From 54-19 sp038210655 (GTDB lineage Bacteria; Chloroflexota; Chloroflexia; Chloroheliales; Chloroheliaceae), in contig JBBQWM010000032.1 of assembly GCA_038210655.1 (NCBI GenBank), forward strand, positions 3,981-67,980: a stretch of 64,000 bases of DNA, read 5' to 3'. Of the stretch, positions 33,892 to 42,353 are shown in pieces. The position numbers and the translations under genes were made by a program. Every line of letters begins with the position of its first letter. The first letter of the stretch is position 1. The notes under the pieces are model-generated. The model was not told the origin of the DNA and searched no databases. It saw nothing but the letters and a program-made list of their open reading frames with translations.

Positions 33892-36729
33892 TTAGTTGCG
33901 CGGGCGACGATGCGGGCGATGCTCGTGGTTCAGGCGAGGCCGCTCGATTGGTTGGCGCATGGTGTGGCTTTCGCCATCCTCTTCACCTGCCGGACGGGTT
34001 GGGGTAGTGCGGCGACGGCGAGGGCGGCGGACAGGCGCTTTGGCAACCACTTCCACCTCTTCGGGTTCCTCCTCGATTTCCTCAACCTCTTCGGCTTCGA
34101 TGCCGGCGACCGGGGTCAGGGTTTCAGCAGGCGATTGCTTGCCTTCCACCTCGATTTGATGACCGTTACCAGTATGTGGCCCGGCTTCCATCTCGACGGT
34201 ATCCATGATACCGCCAGCAGGGGCTGGGTCGGCCTCCGTGGTAGTTTGCTCTGGCTCACCCTGGACCAATTGTCCAGTTGGGCCGGAAACACCAGGGGCT
34301 TCCACTACTTCGGCTTGAACCGCTTCCCCGCTAATTTCGGGGCTGTGGGTTAGCGTCGGTTCGGCCTGAGCAGTTGGCTCGGTTTTGGGACGAGCCTGAC
34401 GGTTGAAGTGGGTCCCCCAGAGGCCAAAGACCGGTGCGGGAAACCCATCATCGGGCGTAGTTGGAGCGGCTGTTTGGGCCGGAGCTTCCTCTACCGTCTC
34501 GTCAACTTGCTCTTTCGGGTGCGCCTGCCGATTGAAGTGAGTCCCCCACAACCCGGCTTCGGGCGCTTCCTCTTGGGCCGGTTCGGTAGGCGCTTCAAGC
34601 GGTTGAGCCAGGGCCGGAACGTTTTCCGGGCTGATCTCGACAAAAGCCTCTGGTGCAGCCGTCTCAGCTTCGGTGGCTTGAGCGGCAGCCACCTCAGCCA
34701 GTTGAGCTTCGACCAGTTGCTGGGCCTTGCGATTATCGAGGGTGTAGCGCACCGCCGGATTTTCATCCTGCAAATGGGCGACCTTGACCGTCATTTTGCG
34801 AGCGCCCCGCGAATGAACTTCGACCGCCATTTTGATGATGCCATCGTTGAGCAACTTGCTCAAGATAGTCCCGGCCTGAATTTTGGCTTCACTTTCGGGC
34901 ATCTGGTGGCTCAGATAGTCACGCACATTGGAAAGCAACAATTCGTAGCCGAGCCACCGATTGCGACTGCGAAGGCTATCAATCAGATTGATGACATCTT
35001 CGTAGAAAGGCTGTTCCAGCAAGGGCGGGCGTGCGCCACTAAAACTACGTCCAACCGCTTCTCGCCGAATCGGTTTTTCGCGGTGCGCTCCAATCGGGGC
35101 TTCGGGCAAAGCGACCGCCGAGCGTTCTTCGGTGGTGGGACGCGGGGCGCTCTCCGGCACGGACGGGGGCGGAGGCGCTTCAACGGCGGCTTCGGTTTCG
35201 ACCGTCCGAGATTGGGCGGGCGGGGCCGCCACCAGTGCCTGGGGCGCTTCGACCGCCGCCGTTTCCGCTAGATTATCGGCTAACTCAACTGTCTCGTCTT
35301 CACCTTCGGAGCTATCGTCCTCGGTGTCGAGGGTGTCGAGGCTACCAGCATCAACGGCTTCGGTTGAACCAAATTGCATCTTGGGTGTACCGGGTGCCGA
35401 GACCCACAGAATATGCCCGGACTGATCGATTTGCAAAATCCCGGCAGTCTCGGCGGCATTCAAGAGGGCCTTGAATTTGGAGAAACCGTAACGGCGTTCG
35501 TTAAAGTTGGGAATTTTGCGAAGCAATTCCTCTTTGAGATCACGCGCCCGCATCTGGCCGCGTCCACTGGCGGTACGCTGGGCGATGATCGCTTTGATGG
35601 CTTCTTTGACCTCGTTAAAGTCGTTTTTGCCATTAGCACCGCCAGTAGCCGGAGAAGGCTGAACCGCTGTAACAACCACTTCGGGTGGTGGCGTGATAAC
35701 CGGCGCGGCTGGAACCGGGAGGTTGATCGGCATGTTGGGAACAGTATAAGGTTGCGGTTGGGTCGGATAAGCCGCTGCCGGTGGGGGAGTGGGCGCAGGA
35801 ACCTGACCGGGTTGGACATAGCCTGCCGGGAAAGCCCCTGGTTGCACATAACCTTCGGGTTGCGGTTGCGCATAGCCCGGTGCAACTTGGGGCGGGCCGT
35901 AGTAATTATACCCCGGTTGACCTGGAACTGGCATCGGTTGAGGGGCCGGCGGGGCCGGTATCCGCGCATAAGGCTGGGGGGCGGGAGGCGGATAATTGCT
36001 GCTACCGCGCCGGTTGGAAATGCGCCGACCCCGCCGGTCAGTAGTCGGAGCCTGGGGCGGTTGTTGTGGTTGAGCGGCAGGCTGTCCGGGCTGGGGCGGA
36101 AAGAAGCCTTGCGGCGGTAGCTGACCAGGCGGGAAATAACCCGCTTGCTGGTAGTAGGCGGCGTAGGGATCGACCGGGGTGGCCTGGGCCAACAGCAGCC
36201 GATAGGGAATAAATTCGTCTGAGACTTGCTGTAGCACGTTGGCGACGTAGTCCGGGCCGATCACAACCACCCGGCGGCCCCGCAAACGGGCCAACCGTAC
36301 TGCCGGAACCATATCTTTGTCACCCGTCACGAGGACGTAAGTCCCGACCTGCGGGAGCAAGTGTAAAAAGTCGATGCAGTCTGTGACCATCACCGGGTCG
36401 GCGAGGCTTTTACCTCGGCTGGTCTGGCCGGACAGATCGCGGTCGGCGTGAAAGACTGGGGCGTAGATCGGTTCGATCCCGGCTTTGTAAACTTCGAGCC
36501 GGTCGGCGGTAATATTCCATTCGGCGTAAGCGCGGGCGATAACGACCGTACCGTACTGCTGGGCGCGGCGTACCAGCACTTCCAGGTCGGGCCGACTACC
36601 GCCCCGGTCGGCGTAGTTGCTGATAACGAGATTATCCCAATCGATAAAGAGGGCGACCTGATCTTGCTCAGGGTTATTTGGGTTGCCTCGGTTGTTAAAC
36701 GAATATGGGTTATATGAGTAGGCTGCCAT
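33892..36729 (-). CDS. NYN (PIN-like) RNase with LOTUS/OST-HTH domain and long disordered regions
   Basis: The 945-residue protein starts with an NYN/LabA-type nuclease domain (residues 25-180): acids D30 and D32 in LFIDWDNLV and D137/D139 in VTGDKDMVP, so the Mg2+ site looks intact. A Pro/Gln-rich linker (190-355) leads to an OST-HTH/LOTUS domain (365-445: EVKEAIKAIIAQRT, MRARDLKEELLRKIPNFNER, GFSKFKALLNAAE), an acidic stretch, a second winged-helix-like domain (about 565-650: FYEDVINLIDSLRSRNRW), and a Glu-rich tail with GLWGTHFNRQA twice (about 723 and 766) and an Arg-rich C-terminus. Likely an RNA nuclease scaffold. ATG start; A-rich leader. Confidence 0.85.
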   Translation of the reverse strand: MAAYSYNPYSFNNRGNPNNPEQDQVALFIDWDNLVISNYADRGGSRPDLEVLVRRAQQYGTVVIARAYAEWNITADRLEVYKAGIEPIYAPVFHADRDLSGQTSRGKSLADPVMVTDCIDFLHLLPQVGTYVLVTGDKDMVPAVRLARLRGRRVVVIGPDYVANVLQQVSDEFIPYRLLLAQATPVDPYAAYYQQAGYFPPGQLPPQGFFPPQPGQPAAQPQQPPQAPTTDRRGRRISNRRGSSNYPPPAPQPYARIPAPPAPQPMPVPGQPGYNYYGPPQVAPGYAQPQPEGYVQPGAFPAGYVQPGQVPAPTPPPAAAYPTQPQPYTVPNMPINLPVPAAPVITPPPEVVVTAVQPSPATGGANGKNDFNEVKEAIKAIIAQRTASGRGQMRARDLKEELLRKIPNFNERRYGFSKFKALLNAAETAGILQIDQSGHILWVSAPGTPKMQFGSTEAVDAGSLDTLDTEDDSSEGEDETVELADNLAETAAVEAPQALVAAPPAQSRTVETEAAVEAPPPPSVPESAPRPTTEERSAVALPEAPIGAHREKPIRREAVGRSFSGARPPLLEQPFYEDVINLIDSLRSRNRWLGYELLLSNVRDYLSHQMPESEAKIQAGTILSKLLNDGIIKMAVEVHSRGARKMTVKVAHLQDENPAVRYTLDNRKAQQLVEAQLAEVAAAQATEAETAAPEAFVEISPENVPALAQPLEAPTEPAQEEAPEAGLWGTHFNRQAHPKEQVDETVEEAPAQTAAPTTPDDGFPAPVFGLWGTHFNRQARPKTEPTAQAEPTLTHSPEISGEAVQAEVVEAPGVSGPTGQLVQGEPEQTTTEADPAPAGGIMDTVEMEAGPHTGNGHQIEVEGKQSPAETLTPVAGIEAEEVEEIEEEPEEVEVVAKAPVRRPRRRRTTPTRPAGEEDGESHTMRQPIERPRLNHEHRPHRRPRN

Positions 36730-36754
36730 AGCGATAAAATCCTTTCAAAAAATA

Positions 36755-36862
36755 GGTATCAGGTATCAGCTTTCAGCGATTGTTTTACAAACCACCTGGG
36801 CCAGAGTCAAACTGGTTGGCGGTTGATTAATAGCTGATAGTTGATGACTGGTAGCTGATAGC
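36755..36862. repeat. Two heptamer arrays (GGTATCA; TAGCTGA) upstream of the NYN gene
   Basis: GGTATCA, GGTATCA, GCTTTCA at 36755-36775 and TAGCTGA, TAGTTGA, TGACTGG, TAGCTGA at 36831-36858, all in 7-base register. The 306-bp spacer 36730-37035 otherwise holds only the leader of rph. Confidence 0.6.
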
Positions 36863-37035
36863 TCTCTGGCTTGACCGACTCCCACAAACTGGCCTATACT
36901 TTGTGAAAAAGAATAAAAGTTGAAGGATAAAGGCTGTCGAGCGTACTCGGCAAAAATGGGTCGGAAGGTGTAGCGGCTTCCGATTTTAGCTTTGATCCTT
37001 TTAGACCGGTTATAAGAGAAGGAGAGGTCAACTAA

Positions 37036-37797
37036 GTGTCTAATAGTTCTTCGAGCGGTTCCACCGGGAAAAAAGGTGGGCGTGCCGGTGGACGGCTGCC
37101 CGACCAATTGCGGGAGGTACGTCTGACCCCCCATTTCACGGAATGGGCCGAAGGTTCGGTACTGGTTGAATTTGGAAAGACGCGGGTCTTGTGTAATGCA
37201 AGTGTCGATGAAAAGTTGCCCCCCTTTCGGATAGGCCGGGGTCTGGGCTGGTTGAGCGCCGAATACTCGATGCTGCCGCGCTCTACGCACACCCGCACCC
37301 CCCGCGAGGCGGTTTCGGGTAAAATCGGGGGACGCACCCACGAAATCCAACGGCTGATTGGCCGTAGTTTGCGGGGTGTGCTGGATTTTGCCCGGTTGGG
37401 TGAGCGCCAGATTTTGATCGACTGTGATGTTTTGCAGGCCGATGGTGGGACGCGCACTGCTGCGATTACGGGCGGCTATGTCGCGTTGGCCCTGGCCTGC
37501 AAAAGATTGCAAGAGAAAAAGCTGATTGTTCGTTCGCCGCTCAAAAATCAACTGGCTGCCGTCAGCGTCGGGATCGTTGCCGGGCAGTTTATGCTTGATT
37601 TGGATTACAGCGAGGATAGCAAAGCGGAGGTTGATTTTAACGTTGTGATGCTGGATAGCAACCAATTTGTCGAGGTGCAAGGTACTGCCGAAGGCAATCC
37701 CTTTTCTCGCGACGATATGGACGACCTGCTTGATTTGGCCGAGCAGGGTATAACACAACTTTTCGCGCTCCAAAAGGCCGCGATTGACAACGCCTGA
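37036..37797 (+). CDS. rph: RNase PH
   Basis: A phosphorolytic 3'-5' exoribonuclease that trims tRNA 3' ends. 253 residues: R-rich start GRLPDQLREVRLTPHFTEWAEGSV, KTRVLCNASVDEKLP, WLSAEYSMLPRSTHTR, GGRTHEIQRLIGRSLR, and the phosphate/catalytic region DCDVLQADGGTRTAAITG. All family signatures are present; a Ser/Gly-rich N-terminal tail of about 18 residues is extra. GTG start after GGAGAGGTCAACTAA. A divergent partner of the NYN RNase gene, so two RNA-processing genes share one spacer. Confidence 0.96.
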   Translation: MSNSSSSGSTGKKGGRAGGRLPDQLREVRLTPHFTEWAEGSVLVEFGKTRVLCNASVDEKLPPFRIGRGLGWLSAEYSMLPRSTHTRTPREAVSGKIGGRTHEIQRLIGRSLRGVLDFARLGERQILIDCDVLQADGGTRTAAITGGYVALALACKRLQEKKLIVRSPLKNQLAAVSVGIVAGQFMLDLDYSEDSKAEVDFNVVMLDSNQFVEVQGTAEGNPFSRDDMDDLLDLAEQGITQLFALQKAAIDNA

Positions 37798-37802
37798 TGG
37801 AA

Positions 37803-37830
37803 GGATGAGGGATGAAGGATGATGGATGAG
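37803..37830. repeat. GGATGAN heptamer array
   Basis: GGATGAG, GGATGAA, GGATGAT and GGATGAG in strict register, directly behind the rph stop codon. Confidence 0.65.
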
Positions 37831-37932
37831 GGGAATTAAAGTAAGCTGGAAAGGCTTTATTTTTCCGCTTACCTGTTCCCGGTTGGGAGTATCCTTCATT
37901 CTTTTTTTGATGCTGATCTGGGTAGCCAAAAG

Positions 37933-39039
37933 CTAAACATCCTCCGCCATGGCGAGCAAACTCCGCATAAGCAGGTCGGTATCTTCGGGACGACCGACGG
38001 TGATACGCAGGTGGTTGGGCAACTCGGCGCTGTTCAGGTATTTGACAAAAATACCTGATCGCTCCAATCGCTTTTTGACGGCGAAAGCGTTGCCCCGCAC
38101 GACTTGGCAGAGGATAAAGTTGGCCTGGGAAGGGTAAGGTTGCAAGAAATTAAGTTTTCGTAATTGCCGATAGAGCCGCCCGCGCTCGTTCTTGAGCCAG
38201 CTCAGGGCGCTTGCGTAGTGGCGCTCATCGTCCAGGGCTGCTTCCGCCGCCAACGCCTGGGCGCTGTCCAGCGTACAGACTGCCCGGACTTTCCACAGAT
38301 GTTTCAAAATCTCTTGTGGAAAAAGGCCATAGCCGATCCGCATTCCGGCTAATCCGGCCCAATGGCTAAAACTACGCATTACAACTAAATTATCAAACTC
38401 TGCCACCAACCCGGCAGCAGAAGCTCCTGCAAACTCGTAGAAACTTTCATCTACAACTACAACGGCGCGACTTTTCAGGAGTTTTACCAGATCAGTCGGC
38501 GAAGTGGTGTTCCCAGTAGGATTATTGGGTGAACCAATCAAAATCAATTTGGTGCGTTCGTTCACCGCTTGCAAAATAGAATCAATCTGCAACTCGAATG
38601 TCTGGGGATGCCGGGCCACTTCTACGATGTTCGCGCCAGCCAGGTTAGCGAACAGGCGGTAAAAATGAACCGTTGGCGGGCAGATAATTACTTCATCGCC
38701 CGGCCTTACAAACACGCGCATCATCAGGTCGGTCAGTTCGCTAACGCCATTAGCCAGTAAAATCCGCTCCCGCTTGATCCCGGTATAGGTTTCCAACCGG
38801 GCGCGTAAGCCACTAAGGAGTGGATCGGGATAAATGTGATATTGATCGAAGCTGGCTAATAATTCTTGTACCCGCACCGAACAACCATAGGGGTTCTCGT
38901 TTGCATCCAGTTTGATAAGCTTTTCCGGCGACATTCCCAGTCGTCGGCTGGCTACATACAACGAGTCTCCCGGCAGATGGCTCTCTAATCCTAATATTTC
39001 GGGCCGTACCAATGCCTCAATGTCGGTGTCGAAAGCCAA
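37933..39039 (-). CDS. hisC: HisC-like aminotransferase with His at the PLP-lysine position
   Basis: A 368-residue fold-type I PLP enzyme of the histidinol-phosphate aminotransferase group: LDANENPYG, LLANGVSELTDL, GSPNNPTGN, VVVDESFYEF (Asp to the PLP ring) and LRITVG (substrate Arg). The Schiff-base site, SFSK/TLSKWAGLAG in relatives, reads SFSHWAGLAGMRIGYG: H226 replaces Lys (codon CAT, 38362-38364 on the minus strand). All other signatures are kept, so it may bind PLP without normal transamination. TTG start 11 nt after AGAGGAG. No his operon is present. The symbol marks the family, not proven activity. Confidence 0.85.
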   Translation of the reverse strand: MAFDTDIEALVRPEILGLESHLPGDSLYVASRRLGMSPEKLIKLDANENPYGCSVRVQELLASFDQYHIYPDPLLSGLRARLETYTGIKRERILLANGVSELTDLMMRVFVRPGDEVIICPPTVHFYRLFANLAGANIVEVARHPQTFELQIDSILQAVNERTKLILIGSPNNPTGNTTSPTDLVKLLKSRAVVVVDESFYEFAGASAAGLVAEFDNLVVMRSFSHWAGLAGMRIGYGLFPQEILKHLWKVRAVCTLDSAQALAAEAALDDERHYASALSWLKNERGRLYRQLRKLNFLQPYPSQANFILCQVVRGNAFAVKKRLERSGIFVKYLNSAELPNHLRITVGRPEDTDLLMRSLLAMAEDV

Positions 39040-39561
39040 TGTTTCGACTACTCCTCTGCTATTTCGTGTAACCTGCCAGGGCCAGGGCGAACTATCTCAA
39101 AAAAATAGCCGCGCCCGGCTGCCTGTGCGTTAGTCCTAGTTTCTCTTGTTAGAGTCTTTCCAAATATATTACTCGTTTGGCGCGGGTATTACCGGTTTGT
39201 TTCCCTTTTACGAAGTATGTACCCTGACGCAGCCGGAACGAGTAGTTTTAGGATAGCGTATTTTTATTCCTAAACAACCATCCTGCTTTCATTATACAAG
39301 ATATAAGATATGTCAACAAGTGGTAAGCGACTTGATTTGGTGCTGGTGGTCATAATTGGTTGCGGCTGAGAATAATATTTGCTTGAACTCCAGTTTTTTA
39401 CCTTTTACGGTAGCTGTGAATTCTTACTACAAGTTTGACTCTTGCATATTATGGAAAGTTGAGCTATGATGAATCGAATTGATGTGCAGCATTTTAGAAC
39501 CCCGGCAGGGTCAAGTTGGTAGGATCGCCGCCTGGCGGCTTATCGCGGAGGAAGATGGTCT
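39040..39561. other. 522-bp spacer between hisC-like gene and lipoprotein gene
   Basis: No gene seen. It contains the hisC-like ribosome-binding site (minus), an AT-rich middle (GATATAAGATATG near 39300) and the promoter at 39442-39470. Confidence 0.5.
39442..39470 (+). promoter_or_regulatory. Sigma-70-type promoter for the lipoprotein gene
   Basis: TTGCAT, 17-bp spacer, TATGAT; about 90 bp upstream of the ATG at 39562. Confidence 0.5.
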
Positions 39562-40845
39562 ATGAGCGACACAATAGAGGCAGTTGGAGCCAGGCTGGGC
39601 CAGGTAGTCAGTCGGCAGCAGGCGCGAAGTCGAGCCTGGTTGGGCATGCTGGTGGCGAGTTTGCTGATAAGCGTATTGCTGGCGGCTTGTGGGGAAGAAG
39701 CGACCCCGATACCACCGACTCCTACTCCTCTCCCCCGGTTCCAGCTAGAGACTAATTTTGAACAACTCTTTACGATGAATATCCCGTATGGCTGGACTAA
39801 GAACCCGGTTGATAGCACTTCGGTGCTGTACCAGAGTCCGGCGGCTACTACCGACAAAGTGGGGGTGGTTTCCAGGCAGGTGGATCGGCTTACACCCGAA
39901 TCACAAACTTTGCTAGTGGAGCGTACCAATTCGCTAAAATCGCGGTTTCCGGGGCTGAAAGAGGAAGCAGGGAGCGATACGATTGTTCTGGTTGACTCGA
40001 ATACGAAGGTGAACCGGCTGACTTATATCGAGAATGGGACTGAGACAATCCAGCTTTTGTTGCAATTTAACAATGTAAAGGCTGAACGGTCTTATTTGGT
40101 GTTTGGCTTGATGGCTGCCAAAGGAGCCGACAAGAGTATTCCGCTTTATCTGGATAGTTTCAGGAGCTTTACTTCGACTGCCACCGAACGGGCCGGTGGG
40201 AATGCGGCCTTAGCCGACCCGACCGTTATAGCGGGTCAACTTGGTGGTAAGGTAGTGCTTAGAACGGGGCAGGAGGTAAAGGGTCGTTATCTGACACTGG
40301 TCGGCTGGCAAACCCCACCGCTGGATTTGAACAAAAAAGTGCCTATCGTAACGGGTTACTTCCCTAAAGATTACAAGTGGCGGTTGAGTCCTTTTCCGAC
40401 CAACGAGCAGCCCGGTATCTATCTGGAGTCGCCGATTATCGATAGTACGACGGCCCAGGCGGTCATTCAGCTAGGGGTTTACAAAGACAAGTTGCCCGCC
40501 GGTACTGCGACGGCAGACGATTGGAAGAAGTTTTATGACCCGATCTTGATTACGCTACGGACAAAATATTTACCCAGCTATGGGCCAACCGTCAAGCTCG
40601 ATCCTGACCCGGTAGCGGCAATTACTGGGCCGAACTCCACCACCTATTACCGTTCGTCTTTTACGGTTCGCAATGACGACGGTTCGGTCAAGTCGCGTGG
40701 GGTAATTTTGTTTAGCCGGAGCGGTTCGCACGGGGTGGTTTCGGTGTTGAGTCTTAGTCCGATAGCCTCGCTTAGTCAGAATTTGGTAGATAGTTTTGAT
40801 CTGGATATGCAGACGATGGCGAACAATTTCCAGGTACGATTTTAG
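39562..40845 (+). CDS. Lipoprotein of unknown function
   Basis: The 427-residue product has a long polar N-region (about 25 residues), a hydrophobic segment and a lipobox LLAACGEE with the lipidated C43, then a Thr/Pro linker (TPIPPTPTPLP). The mature part has PsbP/PsaD-like hints: NIPYGWTKNPVDSTSVLYQSP followed by VGVVSRQVDR, a pattern seen in surface lipoproteins that carry a PsbP-like fold. No catalytic motif. ATG after GCGGAGGAAGATGGTCT. Two hairpins follow. Confidence 0.75.
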   Translation: MSDTIEAVGARLGQVVSRQQARSRAWLGMLVASLLISVLLAACGEEATPIPPTPTPLPRFQLETNFEQLFTMNIPYGWTKNPVDSTSVLYQSPAATTDKVGVVSRQVDRLTPESQTLLVERTNSLKSRFPGLKEEAGSDTIVLVDSNTKVNRLTYIENGTETIQLLLQFNNVKAERSYLVFGLMAAKGADKSIPLYLDSFRSFTSTATERAGGNAALADPTVIAGQLGGKVVLRTGQEVKGRYLTLVGWQTPPLDLNKKVPIVTGYFPKDYKWRLSPFPTNEQPGIYLESPIIDSTTAQAVIQLGVYKDKLPAGTATADDWKKFYDPILITLRTKYLPSYGPTVKLDPDPVAAITGPNSTTYYRSSFTVRNDDGSVKSRGVILFSRSGSHGVVSVLSLSPIASLSQNLVDSFDLDMQTMANNFQVRF

Positions 40846-40858
40846 GCAATTTGGTCGG

Positions 40859-40891
40859 CTTAGTCTGCCTCCTATAGCGAGGCAGACTAAG
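40859..40891 (+). terminator. Terminator after the lipoprotein gene
   Basis: Perfect 13-bp arms CTTAGTCTGCCTC / GAGGCAGACTAAG around a 7-nt loop, then TTTCTT. Confidence 0.85.
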
Positions 40892-40913
40892 TTTCTTCCT
40901 CAATCTGAGATTA

Positions 40914-40936
40914 GGCGCAGCCGGGTGCGCCTTTTT
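40914..40936 (+). terminator. Second terminator hairpin
   Basis: GGCGCA pairs with TGCGCC around GCCGGG and is followed by five T. Confidence 0.75.
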
Positions 40937-41159
40937 GTTTAGGGAAAATTAAACGGTTTGGGGGCGTAACCGCTGGTTGGTCGGGGCATTATAATAAATG
41001 TAGTGATTATGGTGTAACAACCTGGAAAAGGTTGCAAATTGAGGCCAGTTGTGGTTTACTAGGAATAAGTTTGACCCCGAATAAGCTGAGGTTTCGGTGT
41101 TCTGGGAGTGGCTAACCAGACTCTTAGTAGCCCAGGTGACAGGATAGAGGTTTATTAAT

Positions 41160-41552
41160 TTGTCTGAGAAATTAGAACTTAGTTTTGAGCTTAACCCGAA
41201 TTTCCGGCGTACCCTGACTGCCGAGCAACACTTGATGCTCGAAGAGATTGAACGGTTGGGTGAGCTTGACCCAGAAGTGTCGGCCCGGTTGAGTCGAGCG
41301 TTAGACCGTTTGCAGCGGACGCAGCCCTATCAACAATTGGAGCCGCGTCGTCCGCTAAAGCCTGCTACTACCGAGCCAGGCCCGGCGGAGTTAAGTGAAG
41401 CAGAACGGGCCGCTCGCGAGGAGTTTATCAGCCAGGAGTTGAGTAGTTTGCTTTTGGTGGCGGGCCGCTTAAACCAGACCTTAGAGACGCAGCGGCACCG
41501 CGCTCAAGCCGACCACTACTTCCGGGATAGGCTACGGGCCGAATTTAAGTAG
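41160..41552 (+). CDS. Small charged helical protein, unknown
   Basis: Not recognised. The 130-residue protein is soluble and highly charged, probably all-helical: LTAEQHLMLEEIERLGELDPEV, a Pro-containing linker, and ELSEAERAAREEFISQELSSLL. TTG start with AGAGG 9 nt upstream. The next gene starts 46 bp after its stop on the same strand, and both look like partners of unknown role. A TATAAT at 40990 may be its -10 element. Confidence 0.55.
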   Translation: MSEKLELSFELNPNFRRTLTAEQHLMLEEIERLGELDPEVSARLSRALDRLQRTQPYQQLEPRRPLKPATTEPGPAELSEAERAAREEFISQELSSLLLVAGRLNQTLETQRHRAQADHYFRDRLRAEFK

Positions 41553-41597
41553 TGAGATGATTGTCAGGTGTGTTCCTTAATCTCGAAGGAGAGATTT

Positions 41598-42353
41598 ATG
41601 GACTACTCAGAAACTAAAGAACCTGCGCTAAAAGAGCCACTGGGCTATCTCCAGTTGGATTTAGCGGTTGGGAAGTGGTTGGCCTGGGACGATGTAGCGC
41701 GGTTTACGCACGTGGGCCACCCAGAACAGGATGATAAGCTGCATGTTCGTGAGTTGTTGCGGATATTCGGCAAGCGGTTTGCGACGGCGGAGGCCGAGTT
41801 AATCTGGCAACAAGTCGAAGAATATCGCGATAGGCTGACGCAGTTGTACGGGCCAGCTATCGGGGCGGTCGGCAAGCTGAATTTCGAGCAAGCGGCCCAG
41901 GAATGGTACACCGCTTACGGTCGGCAGTTTGAAAAAGCCTGGTATCTACAAGCTCCCCTTGATCTCCACTTCGCCCGTAGTGGGCATGAATATATCCGAG
42001 GCCGTTGGTTGCGGCTACTCCACCCCGATCTACAATATTTTGTGGAAGGGGGTTTTTCGGCTGGTGAAGTTTTAGATACTTTAATCTTGCGCCGACCGGG
42101 TGGTAGCATCTGGCAGTTGTGGAGTATGAACCGTCCGGCGCTGGCCCGATTTTGGGTGAAACTGGCGGCTTACCTGATGGATTTCCCTTTAGAAATTGAG
42201 GCAATCGAGCAGGCCCTGGCGGAAATTACCGAACACGCGGCGCGGTTGGGTCGGCGGAAGGGCTACCCGGTCGAAACAGCGGCGGCAGCCCTCGATTACT
42301 TCCGGCGGCTTCAAATGGCCGGGTTGGGGTCGGAGGTCATTTTCCAGTCGTGA
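41598..42353 (+). CDS. Hypothetical protein, 251 residues
   Basis: Not recognised. Soluble, rich in aromatic and charged residues (LGYLQLDLAVGKWLAWDD, AYGRQFEKAWYLQAPLDLHF, SGHEYIRGRWLRLLHPDLQYF). No signal peptide, metal motif or nucleotide loop is visible. The ATG at 41598 follows GAAGGAGAGATTT. Its 3' end overlaps the convergent kinase-like gene by 43 bp. Confidence 0.65.
   Translation: MDYSETKEPALKEPLGYLQLDLAVGKWLAWDDVARFTHVGHPEQDDKLHVRELLRIFGKRFATAEAELIWQQVEEYRDRLTQLYGPAIGAVGKLNFEQAAQEWYTAYGRQFEKAWYLQAPLDLHFARSGHEYIRGRWLRLLHPDLQYFVEGGFSAGEVLDTLILRRPGGSIWQLWSMNRPALARFWVKLAAYLMDFPLEIEAIEQALAEITEHAARLGRRKGYPVETAAAALDYFRRLQMAGLGSEVIFQS

Noticed and set aside
34408..35271. Long plus-strand open frame opposite the NYN-LOTUS gene
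   Set aside because: A by-product of GC-rich repetitive codons; Arg/Gly/Phe-rich with no motif.
36766..37929. Long minus-strand open frame opposite rph
   Set aside because: It is the antisense of a well-supported RNase PH gene; the translated sequence has no domain or ribosome-binding site.
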